Below, one piece after another: positions 8,414 to 14,946 of a DNA stretch of 18,707 bases. The notes beneath the pieces are model-generated. The model did not search any database. It was not told the DNA's origin and was given only the letters and a program-made list of their open reading frames with translations. The DNA lies in assembly GCA_964556885.1 (NCBI GenBank), contig CAZKYP010000053.1:1-18707 (forward strand). Reading direction: 5' to 3'. A program made the translations under genes and the position numbers. How positions within the stretch are numbered: the stretch's first letter is position 1; every line of letters starts with the position of its first letter. Origin of the DNA: CAZKYP01 sp964556885 (lineage in GTDB: Bacteria; Planctomycetota; Phycisphaerae; Sedimentisphaerales; Anaerobacaceae).

Positions 8414-8803
8414 ATGGAACAGAAACAGGAATACGAATTACAGGTAATAATTGCATCAGGCCCTGAAGCTGTCAGCCGGGCTGTTCTTGGTTTTGCTTTT
8501 GCTGTATCCGCGGCAATTTCCGGTGTTAAAGTAATGGTCTTTCTTACTCTACAGGGAGTTACCTGGGCAGAACAAAATGTTCAAGCCGCAAAACAAAAAG
8601 TGAACGGTTTTTCGTCGATCGAGGACTATATTGAAATTCTTAAAGATAATAATGCAGTTGTTCAACTCTGCTCAAGTTGTGTCGACAATAACTGTACAAT
8701 AGATAAAGCTGAATTAAACACTACTAAAACATATTCTTATGTGGGATTGACTGAAGTTGCAATACGGGCGGCATGCAATACAACAAATACAATAATCTTT
8801 TAA
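8414..8803 (+). CDS. DsrE-family protein with a CxxCx4C cluster
   Basis: This is a 129-residue DsrE-superfamily protein. The opening LQVIIASGPEAVSRAVLGFAFAVSAA followed by VKVMVFLTLQGV is the DsrE strand-helix-strand start. The expected active region carries cysteines at residues 86, 89 and 94 (CSSCVDNNC) and a last one at 121. DsrE proteins usually use a single cysteine as a persulfide site, so the cluster is unusual and could bind a metal or shuttle disulfides. The gene starts 7 bases after the DsrE2 stop, with a short AGG overlapping that stop codon, which suggests translational coupling. With the preceding genes it makes a TusA-DsrE2-DsrE set. Membership of the superfamily is likely; the precise subfamily is not recognised. 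Confidence 0.82.
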   Translation: MEQKQEYELQVIIASGPEAVSRAVLGFAFAVSAAISGVKVMVFLTLQGVTWAEQNVQAAKQKVNGFSSIEDYIEILKDNNAVVQLCSSCVDNNCTIDKAELNTTKTYSYVGLTEVAIRAACNTTNTIIF

Positions 8804-8837
8804 TGACAATAAATGGATAGTACCGAGAGAACAAAAA

Positions 8838-10304
8838 ATGTCTGAGATAACTGATAACATTAAAGCACAAGAGATCAACCAGGACTGCTCCGCACTCGAA
8901 TCGGAAAATAAACGCCTCCATAAGGAGAATCAGAGACTCGCTCACAAAGCCGAGGATGTGGCTATAGCCAATGCATACGCCGCCGAATTAATGGTCAAAA
9001 TCGAAGAAGCGAATGATAATCTGAAAATTGAAATAGAAAAACGCAAGGTGGCGGAGCAGAAACTTCGTCAAATCAACCTCGAAATCGAAGAAACTGTGCA
9101 ACAACGAACTGCCGAACTGACCTCGACTAATGAGCGATTAATCGATGAAATTAAACAGCGGGAACAAATTGAGCAAACTCTTCGTGAACATAAACAACGC
9201 CTTGACACTATCCTCTCGGTAATACTGACGGGCGTTATAATCGTAGACAGTGAAACTCATAATATCATAGATGTGAATCCCCTTGCAGCGAAAATGATCG
9301 GCCTGCCCAAAGAGCAGATTATAAATAAGATATGTCATAAATTTATCTGCCCGGCGGAAGAAGGAAAGTGCCCTATAAGTGACCTTGGCCAAACAGTAGA
9401 CAATTCCGAGCGCGTGCTGCTCAGACCAAACGGTAAAGATATCTCCATCCTGAAAAACGTAGCAAAGTCCTTCTGGCAGGGACGGGAATACCTTGTGGAA
9501 AGCTTCATTGACATCAACGAACTCAAGAAAGCAGAGGAGGAATTACAGGAAATTAATGAGAAATTAGTCAGCATGAATCAACAGCTTCAGGAGTTTATTT
9601 ATGTAGCAACACATGATTTAAAAGAACCTTTGCGAAAAGTATCTGCTTTTGGAGATATGCTTAAAGAATCACTTGGAGGGACATTAAATGAAGACCAAAA
9701 GGAGAATTTTGATTTTGTTATTAGTGGGGCTGATAGAATGAAGCAGATAGTAAATTCTCTATTAGCTTATTCAAAAGTTATTAATAAAGATCCGGAAATT
9801 AATGAAATCGATTTAAGCAAAGAAATTAACGGGATAAAAAAAATCGGATTATCTTCCTTGCAGAAAGAAACTTCAGGCATCTTGCGGATACAGGAGCCAC
9901 TGCCGGTTGTCCAGGGTGATCAGGTTCAGATTCGTCAGGTTTTCGATAACCTTATAGGAAATGCCCTGAAATATTGCAAAAAAGATGTTCCGCCTGAAAT
10001 TATCGTACGTGCATTCCGTCTGGATAATGGTATGGTGCGCATAGAAGTCGAAGATAACGGAATCGGGATCAAACCGGAATACTATGAGAATATATTTGCT
10101 ATTTTTCGGCGTCTGAATACCGGGCATGAATACGAAGGCATAGGTATAGGTCTGGCTATATGCAAAAGAATCATAGAAAAACACGGAGGAGACATCGGAG
10201 TTAATTCGACCTTCGGTCATGGATCTATATTCTGGTTTACACTGCCTTCCATAAATGCTTCCGAAAAAGAGCAGGACGGATTGATTTTAAGCACCAAAGC
10301 CTGA
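8838..10304 (+). CDS. Cytoplasmic PAS-domain histidine kinase with a cysteine-bearing PAS
   Basis: This kinase has no membrane segment. A long coiled coil (about 15-120, including QQRTAELTSTNERLIDEI) leads to a PAS domain (about 122-228: ILTGVIIVDSET, VNPLAAKMIGLPKEQI). The PAS carries cysteines at 166, 171 and 178 in the CHKFICPAEEGKCPI segment. A second short helix precedes the phosphoacceptor His at 259 (ATHDLKEPLRK). The ATPase boxes NLIGNALKYC, DNGIGI, IFAIFRRLN and GIGIGLAI are all intact. From about residue 248 to the end it is very similar to the kinase at 4315, which has a different, periplasmic sensor. It lies 34 bases after the DsrE gene and is the last gene of the cluster. A cysteine-rich PAS next to sulfur-relay genes suggests redox or sulfur sensing; that is inference. 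No response regulator is nearby. Confidence 0.93.
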   Translation: MSEITDNIKAQEINQDCSALESENKRLHKENQRLAHKAEDVAIANAYAAELMVKIEEANDNLKIEIEKRKVAEQKLRQINLEIEETVQQRTAELTSTNERLIDEIKQREQIEQTLREHKQRLDTILSVILTGVIIVDSETHNIIDVNPLAAKMIGLPKEQIINKICHKFICPAEEGKCPISDLGQTVDNSERVLLRPNGKDISILKNVAKSFWQGREYLVESFIDINELKKAEEELQEINEKLVSMNQQLQEFIYVATHDLKEPLRKVSAFGDMLKESLGGTLNEDQKENFDFVISGADRMKQIVNSLLAYSKVINKDPEINEIDLSKEINGIKKIGLSSLQKETSGILRIQEPLPVVQGDQVQIRQVFDNLIGNALKYCKKDVPPEIIVRAFRLDNGMVRIEVEDNGIGIKPEYYENIFAIFRRLNTGHEYEGIGIGLAICKRIIEKHGGDIGVNSTFGHGSIFWFTLPSINASEKEQDGLILSTKA

Positions 10305-10377
10305 CCCGTGACGGATTCGTGAATATACAAATCGATTCCGGGCGGGTTGCCTATACTAACCATATGAATCGTTTGTG

Positions 10378-11553
10378 CTATTCGTGCAGACGGGCAAGCT
10401 CGTCCTGGCACATCTTCAACTGACCGGGATCGCTTAAGTTTTTCGCGGCGGCCTGTAAATGTTTTATGGCGGGCTCCGGTTTATCGAGATATCGTGCATA
10501 TATGATACCGAGCATTAGCTGGATCTGCTCGGAATATTCGTAATTGGGATAATGTGCTAAAAACTGCTCATAAGCACGCGCGGCTTCGGTGGATTTATTC
10601 TCTCCGGCGAGCTGGTTGGCAATGTCCAGAAGCTGCTGGCGCGGCAGTATCTGTTCCGGATCGTGTTTCATAAGTTCTAAATAGTTTTCGGTTGCGGCGG
10701 GTAAGTTATGTTCTGCGATTCGTGCACTGATTTCATTGCGAAGCTTGCTGCTTTGGTCGTCTTTTTGTTGTTCAGCGGTGCTTTTAATGATTTCTTTGAC
10801 CTTTATCCGCCTGACTCCTGCTTGCGGATTAAATGGGTCGTAACCGTCCGATGTGAGGTCGCGGAAGCGGCGCCGGCGGTTCCATTGTTTTATCATGGCC
10901 CACAAGTCGTAACTACTGCCTTTTATCAGGCCGGTAGCCAGCAGACCTACCATAGATGCAATACCAAAGGCGTATCCGGCCAGATGTGCTGTGTAGGCAA
11001 TCCCGGCCGGAGCCAGGCGAGGCTCGAAGATATTGTCCCAGATAATAAGCTTGAAAGCTATGAAGTATAGAGCGGGGAGCTCTATAGTGCCAATGAAGAA
11101 GAAAAAGTAGAAAACCGATATTAATGTTTGCGGGAACAACACAAGGTAGGCACCTGTCACTGCGGCGATCGCACCACTTGCCCCGAGAACATCCCCGGTG
11201 CCGATTAATATATGACCTATACCGCTGAAAACCGCACCCGCTAGGTAAAAACTCAGGTATCCTATATGGCCGAGCTTATCGTTTACATTATTTCCGAATA
11301 TAAACAAAAAATACATATTTCCGAAAATATGCATAAAGTTCGCATGCAGGAACGCATAGGTTACGAACTGCCACAGTTTGGGCCGCTGGGCGTGTAAAAT
11401 AAACTGATCGACCCAGGACCTGAATTCGGCGGCTCCCGTGTAGCTATTGACTTCATATTCTAAAAGATATACAAGCACATTAACAATAATGATGGCGTAA
11501 TTTACGTATGGTGTCCGTCTTGGCGATATACTTGTTCTATATGGTAATAGCAT
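10378..11553 (-). CDS. Rhomboid-family intramembrane serine protease with TPR-like tail
   Basis: Rhomboids cleave membrane proteins within the bilayer. The start chosen is the ATG at 11553, because MLLPYRTSISPRRTPYVNY is the usual beginning of this bacterial subfamily; the frame stays open upstream to 11706, but that part has no rhomboid similarity. With this start the protein has 391 residues. Visible features are the first membrane helix (AIIIVNVLVYLL), WQFVTYAFLHANFMHIFGNM, the catalytic serine near residue 126 in GASGA, and the catalytic histidine near residue 190 in AYTAHLAGYAFG. Both active-site residues are intact. After the last helix a charged linker leads to a helical TPR-like region (about 300-391). 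The gene converges on the kinase gene with 73 bases between them and no obvious terminator there. Its leader contains an intrinsic terminator. Confidence 0.92.
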   Translation of the reverse strand: MLLPYRTSISPRRTPYVNYAIIIVNVLVYLLEYEVNSYTGAAEFRSWVDQFILHAQRPKLWQFVTYAFLHANFMHIFGNMYFLFIFGNNVNDKLGHIGYLSFYLAGAVFSGIGHILIGTGDVLGASGAIAAVTGAYLVLFPQTLISVFYFFFFIGTIELPALYFIAFKLIIWDNIFEPRLAPAGIAYTAHLAGYAFGIASMVGLLATGLIKGSSYDLWAMIKQWNRRRRFRDLTSDGYDPFNPQAGVRRIKVKEIIKSTAEQQKDDQSSKLRNEISARIAEHNLPAATENYLELMKHDPEQILPRQQLLDIANQLAGENKSTEAARAYEQFLAHYPNYEYSEQIQLMLGIIYARYLDKPEPAIKHLQAAAKNLSDPGQLKMCQDELARLHE

Positions 11554-11660
11554 CTTTTCGACTGCCGTTATTGTTACTGTTAAGGTTAAACTTCGATTTC
11601 CAGCGCCGGGAAATACAAACCTGGGTATTGTAACGGCAAAAAGAGACTGTGACAAGGCAT

Positions 11661-11686
11661 AAAAAAAAGGACGGCATAAGCCGTCC
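11661..11686 (-). terminator. Intrinsic terminator inside the rhomboid leader
   Basis: Read on the minus strand, GGACGGC, loop TTAT and GCCGTCC are followed directly by eight T residues: a perfect 7-bp GC-rich stem with a U-tract. It lies about 110 bases upstream of the chosen rhomboid start and points toward that gene. No minus-strand gene is visible upstream that needs ending, so it most likely attenuates the rhomboid transcript or ends a short leader RNA. The plus-strand reading has no T-tract. Confidence 0.82.
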
Positions 11687-11795
11687 AGTACGGGAAAATT
11701 GAGCATTGTTAACAGTTATTCTCCCTTACGGAAAACACCAAAGCTCATTCCATACTCCCGCTTTATCGGTCTCCCCCTCAGCAGGATCTCGTTCT
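11661..11795 (-). ncRNA. Candidate leader RNA or small RNA upstream of the rhomboid gene
   Basis: This segment lies between a promoter-like site and an intrinsic terminator on the minus strand. Near its 3' half, GGGAGAAT and ATTTTCCC can form an 8-bp stem (one G-U pair) with an 18-base loop. That stem would cover a Shine-Dalgarno-like GGGAG sitting before an ATG at 11706. I do not recognise a known riboswitch or small RNA here. The open frame from 11706 continues through the terminator into the rhomboid frame, so part of the segment could instead be coding or encode a leader peptide. Confidence 0.35.
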
Positions 11796-11801
11796 AATTA
11801 A

Positions 11802-11830
11802 AATATAAGAATAAAAAGACACAAAACCAA
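11802..11830 (-). promoter_or_regulatory. Sigma-70-like promoter for the rhomboid leader
   Basis: On the minus strand TTGGTT (11825-11830) and TATATT (11802-11807) are separated by exactly 17 bases. Transcription would start near 11795. About 135 nt later it meets the terminator at 11661-11686, so this promoter and terminator could define a short RNA. Confidence 0.5.
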
Positions 11831-11950
11831 ATAATTCGACAGAAAAGTCTTTATTTTTTTACCGGCAATGGTTATTCACTTGTATTCGGACCTGGATAAA
11901 TAACGGTGAAAATTTGCTTTTTCTGTGGATTGCACAGGGCCGGGAGAAGA

Positions 11951-13057
11951 TTGGATACGAGAAACATCGTAAGATTTGTGATGACGGTTTTGCTGTTTTT
12001 ATTTGTTGTTGCGACGACTTTGAGTGCTCAAGGCAATTTATCGGCGACGTTTATGCTATGGAGCCGCTGTCTCGACCAGTCACCGGAATTCTATTCGAGC
12101 GAGCAGGCCGTCAGGGTCGCCGATAATGTTCTGCTTTATCAGCGCAGCACCGGCGGCTGGCCTTCGAACATCGACATGGCCAGTGAGCTGACCGATGAGC
12201 AAAAAAAACAAATTAGCGAGAACAAGAATAAAAAAGACGCCCTGCTTGATAACGGCGCCACCCACACACAGATTCGTTACCTGGTTAAGGTATACGATGC
12301 CACTAAGCTCGAACGTTTCAAGCAGCCTATTTTGAAGGGTCTGGATTACCTGTTGGATTCCCAGTACGACAACGGCGGCTGGCCGCAGATTTATCCCTCG
12401 CCGACCGGCTATCATAAATACATCACGTTCAATGACGATGCTATGGTTGGAGCCATCAGCGTTTTGAAGGAAATTGCTGATGGTGAGCCCCAATATAATT
12501 TTGTAGATCAACAGCGGCGTCAAAAGGCCGTCGTCGCCGTTAAAAAAGGTATCGATTGTATCTTAAAATGTCAGGTTGAAGTAGACGGGCAGCTTACGGC
12601 GTGGTGTCAGCAGTATGACGAAATAACTTTGGAACCAAGAGCAGCCCGGAAATTCGAACCTGTTGCTCTCAGTACCCGTGAAACTGTCGGAATAGTACAA
12701 TTCCTGATGAGTATCGATAATCCGAAACCGGAAGTCGTAAAAGCCATACAGGCATCTACAGCCTGGCTGGACAGTGTGAAGATTAAAGGAATTCGGCAGA
12801 TTCGTAAACCAATCGATGACAGCGGGCGGGTAAGGCTTGACAGAGTCATCATCGAAGACGAAACGGCTCCGCCAATATGGGCGCGTTTGTACGAGATAGG
12901 GACAAACAGACCTGTCTTCGGCGACCGGGACGGAAAGGTATATTATTCAATGTCAGAGATATCAATGGAGCGGCGGGAAGGTTATGCGTGGTACGGATTC
13001 TGGCCGTCAGGTTTGCTCAAAGATGATTATCCTGCATGGAGCAAAAAATGGGAATGA
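11951..13057 (+). CDS. Secreted pectate lyase, polysaccharide lyase family 10
   Basis: PL10 enzymes cleave de-esterified pectin (polygalacturonate) by calcium-assisted beta-elimination. The TTG at 11951 is preferred: GGGAG ends 4 bases before it, and translation from there gives a clean signal peptide (hydrophobic VMTVLLFLFVVATTL ending in SAQ). A GTG at 11906 in the same frame would add 15 residues of unlikely sequence with a poor ribosome site. Family motifs in order are STGGWPSNIDM, LDNGATHTQIRYL, DNGGWPQIYP, YITFNDDAM, LTAWCQQYD and RKFEPVALSTRETVGIVQFLM, ending with YAWYGFWPSGLL. The protein consists essentially of the catalytic domain alone (368 residues), with no carbohydrate-binding module. 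It acts outside the cytoplasm. The following peptidase gene overlaps its 3' end. Confidence 0.92.
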   Translation: MDTRNIVRFVMTVLLFLFVVATTLSAQGNLSATFMLWSRCLDQSPEFYSSEQAVRVADNVLLYQRSTGGWPSNIDMASELTDEQKKQISENKNKKDALLDNGATHTQIRYLVKVYDATKLERFKQPILKGLDYLLDSQYDNGGWPQIYPSPTGYHKYITFNDDAMVGAISVLKEIADGEPQYNFVDQQRRQKAVVAVKKGIDCILKCQVEVDGQLTAWCQQYDEITLEPRAARKFEPVALSTRETVGIVQFLMSIDNPKPEVVKAIQASTAWLDSVKIKGIRQIRKPIDDSGRVRLDRVIIEDETAPPIWARLYEIGTNRPVFGDRDGKVYYSMSEISMERREGYAWYGFWPSGLLKDDYPAWSKKWE

Positions 13058-14136
13058 ATAAAGACATAATAGCAAAACGAATCAAAAAAATTCGCCGCGA
13101 ATTAAGAATTAAACGGATCGAATGTCTTTTACTGACAAAACCGGCCAATGTCACGTACACGACGGGATTCATGGGCGCCGATAGCTGGGCGATGATTACG
13201 AAGAACCAGGTTTATCTTCTGACCGACAGCAGATATACAGAGCAGGCCCAAAAGGAATGTTTGGGCTGCAAAATCTTCGAACGAATCGGGCCTATGGCCG
13301 AGGCCGTCACAAAATTGGTTAAAAAGCTAAAAGGGATTAAGATTATAACAGTGGAAAAAACCACTTCACTGGCCGACTTTAGCCGGTTGAAAAAAGCAGT
13401 GAAGGTACGGTTTAAGACAGCGGCGGGTATTATCGAATCTGTACGCAGTGACAAAGACAGTTATGAAACAGCAACCATAAAAAAAGCAGCGGCCATATCA
13501 ACTCAGGCTCTGAAACAAACATTGCAATATATCAAACCCGGTGTCACCGAGAGTGAGCTGGCCGGTATGCTTGATTTCCAGTTCCGCAAGCTTGGCGCTC
13601 GCAACGGCTTCGAGACGATTGTCGCTTTCGGTCCAAACGCCTCCCGGCCTCATCACCAGCCGGGCACGAAAAAGCTCAAAAAAAATGATGCGGTCCTGAT
13701 TGACTTCGGAGCCATGTACAAAGGCTATTGTAGTGACATTACCCGATGTTTTGTGGTCGGCGGGCCGACAAAGTTTTATATGAAGGTTTTCGAAGTGGTC
13801 GAGCGTGCGCAGGCCGCAGCGATAAAATTGTTGAGAGACGGCGCCGATATGATAAAAGTCGATTCCGCCGCTCGTGAAGTAATCGAGCAAAGCGGCTTGC
13901 CCGTTTACGGCCACGGCTCCGGGCACGGCTTCGGCCTGGAAATTCACGAAAATCCATTCCTCAAACCGGACGGCAAAGGCAAACTAAAAGCAGGCCAGAT
14001 TATCACAATCGAGCCGGGTATCTATATCCCCGGAAAGCTCGGCGTGCGTATCGAAGATGACTGCCTGATAACCAAAACCGGCTGCGAAATTATCACCCGA
14101 AAATGCCCCCATTCCCCACTGCTGCCGAAAAAATAG
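13048..14136 (+). CDS. Xaa-Pro aminopeptidase/dipeptidase, M24 family
   Basis: M24B peptidases remove residues next to proline using two metal ions in the cytoplasm. The N-terminal creatinase-like domain (about 10-130) shows LLLTKPANVTYTTGF and YLLTDSRYTEQA. The catalytic domain has all five metal ligands: Asp in VLIDFGA, Asp in YCSDITR, His in GHGSGHGFG, Glu in ITIEPG and Glu in VRIEDD. There are three in-frame ATGs at 13036, 13048 and 13054. The middle one has GGAG 6 bases upstream. The last forms an ATGA overlap with the pectate lyase stop, so the two genes are translationally coupled whichever is used. Length (362) is typical. Whether it is PepP- or PepQ-like cannot be settled by eye. It is an odd partner for a secreted lyase; the linkage may be only positional. 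Confidence 0.93.
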   Translation: MGMNKDIIAKRIKKIRRELRIKRIECLLLTKPANVTYTTGFMGADSWAMITKNQVYLLTDSRYTEQAQKECLGCKIFERIGPMAEAVTKLVKKLKGIKIITVEKTTSLADFSRLKKAVKVRFKTAAGIIESVRSDKDSYETATIKKAAAISTQALKQTLQYIKPGVTESELAGMLDFQFRKLGARNGFETIVAFGPNASRPHHQPGTKKLKKNDAVLIDFGAMYKGYCSDITRCFVVGGPTKFYMKVFEVVERAQAAAIKLLRDGADMIKVDSAAREVIEQSGLPVYGHGSGHGFGLEIHENPFLKPDGKGKLKAGQIITIEPGIYIPGKLGVRIEDDCLITKTGCEIITRKCPHSPLLPKK

Positions 14137-14165
14137 TTCATAAAAAGCATCAGCTCTTATCGATT

Positions 14166-14200
14166 TTGTAAACTTGCAATATGATGATGTAAGTTTACAA
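14166..14200. repeat. 10-bp perfect inverted repeat after the peptidase gene
   Basis: TTGTAAACTT and AAGTTTACAA are exact reverse complements separated by 15 bases, starting 29 bases after the peptidase stop codon. A further partial copy, TGTAAAC, follows at about 14209. No T-tract follows the second arm, so this is more like an operator or RNA-stability hairpin than an intrinsic terminator. Confidence 0.5.
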
Positions 14201-14411
14201 TGAGGCGATGTAAACACTAAAACCTGCGAAATTGGCCTAAAAATGAGGATTAGTCCCGCTTAATCGCCGCGGGGGCTATAAAAAACTGCTTCCGGCAAAC
14301 TTACCGGGCCGTGGATTCTCAACCTCAAATTTTTCGTGAATTCATGTATTTTTTGCAAATTTTTTTATCAACATCTCATGTCTGACCAACGCCTTTCTTT
14401 AATATAAATTT

Positions 14412-14576
14412 ATGAAAAAATACGTAGTTACCACAATAGACTTAAACCGTTGTCATGTGTTAAAAAGAAAAAGTTGTGGCTTTTTATTGAACCCGCAAAA
14501 AGACCGAGTTTGGGTTCAATTAACTAAAGAGAAAGAGGAACATGAAAGGGAGAATCTGATAAATAAGGACAATTGA
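14412..14576 (+). CDS. Possible small protein of 54 residues
   Basis: An ATG opens a frame beginning MKKYVVTTIDLNRCHVLKRK and ending in a highly charged tail (KEKEEHERENLINKDN). There is no Shine-Dalgarno sequence before the ATG and no similarity I recognise. A 9-bp inverted repeat lies inside the frame. It could be a remnant of a larger gene, a genuine small protein or chance. Reported only because the region is otherwise unexplained. Confidence 0.15.
   Translation: MKKYVVTTIDLNRCHVLKRKSCGFLLNPQKDRVWVQLTKEKEEHERENLINKDN
14487..14521. repeat. 9-bp perfect inverted repeat
   Basis: ATTGAACCC and GGGTTCAAT are exact reverse complements with a 17-base spacer. No T-tract follows. Arm and spacer sizes are close to those of the repeat at 14166-14200, but the arm sequences differ. 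Confidence 0.45.
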
Positions 14577-14688
14577 TTTCCACAACATGACAGTTGCGTA
14601 GCTTCGGCTGCTGTACATTCAGAAACTGGCACTTTCATTATACGGACGGCGTTTCGAGGCGCGCCCCAAGCTGGGCGTGCCCGAAAGC

Positions 14689-14762
14689 GTTCCGTGGAGG
14701 GCATGCCAGTGCCTTGGATGGGGCGTCAGTAGGTCACGCCCTTTTTGTTCCGTCGAGGGCAT
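14689..14762 (+). repeat. 16-base direct repeat pair in the GC-rich block
   Basis: GTTCCGTGGAGGGCAT (14689-14704) recurs as GTTCCGTCGAGGGCAT (14747-14762) with one mismatch and 58 bases from start to start. Each copy is preceded by a GGGCGT- or ACGCCC-type segment, so the unit may be a small repeated module. Such blocks often belong to dispersed repeats, but the family cannot be named from one copy. Confidence 0.45.
14721..14746 (+). terminator. Terminator-like stem in the GC-rich block
   Basis: GGGCGT and ACGCCC form a 6-bp stem with a 9-base loop followed by TTTTT. It points rightward, about 200 bases before the S8 protease gene. It could end read-through from the left and insulate that gene. 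The stem is short, so strength is uncertain. Confidence 0.45.
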
Positions 14763-14933
14763 CTTTGAAATACTTACGCCATCCGCCAAGTGAGGACATA
14801 AGCCCCAGCGATAATAAAAATAAGTATGTGTCCCTGAAATCGGGAAAGCGAAGGAGGGAATGCCTATGAGCTAAAAACCATACGATGTGTCAACGTGCTG
14901 ACAATTATAGTCGAGAAAAAACAACTCACGTTT

Positions 14934-14941
14934 AGGAGAGG
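14934..14941 (+). promoter_or_regulatory. Strong Shine-Dalgarno sequence of the S8 protease
   Basis: AGGAGAGG lies 5 bases before the ATG at 14947. It is among the strongest ribosome sites in the window and fixes the start, which is followed at once by a signal peptide. Confidence 0.8.
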
Positions 14942-14946
14942 ATAAA

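Larger units (their letters stand above)
14137..14946. other. 810-base intergenic region with inverted repeats and a GC-rich structured block
   Basis: No convincing protein gene is visible here apart from one weak small ORF. The left part (14137-14590) is AT-rich. It contains two long perfect inverted repeats (14166-14200 and 14487-14521) and two short GC stems near 14253-14279 and 14292-14307. The right part (14590-14870) switches to GC-rich sequence with a hairpin (GCGCGCCC/GGGCGTGC, 14658-14679), a 16-base direct repeat and a terminator-like stem. Overlapping frames in this GC block on both strands are probably by-products of composition. The S8 protease gene follows with a strong ribosome site. 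The region looks like a boundary with repeat or mobile-element debris. Confidence 0.6.

Noticed and set aside
10305..10377. Bidirectional terminator between the PAS kinase and rhomboid genes
   Set aside because: Only short, widely spaced complementary pieces are present, without a T-tract on either strand.
11554..11706. Rhomboid start at 11706
   Set aside because: The extra 51 residues do not look like a rhomboid N-terminus and overlap an intrinsic terminator; the ATG at 11553 gives the normal family start.
11906..11950. Pectate lyase start at GTG 11906
   Set aside because: It adds 15 residues that spoil the signal peptide and lacks a good ribosome site, while the TTG at 11951 has GGGAG just upstream. 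The GTG cannot be fully excluded.
14516..14704. 62-residue frame on the minus strand
   Set aside because: It spans both the AT-rich and GC-rich halves, has no ribosome site and ends in low-complexity Ser/Phe residues. It reads like non-coding sequence.
14594..14869. 91-residue frame on the plus strand
   Set aside because: It has no ribosome site and follows the GC-rich hairpin block, with competing frames on the other strand. It is more likely a repeat artefact than a gene.
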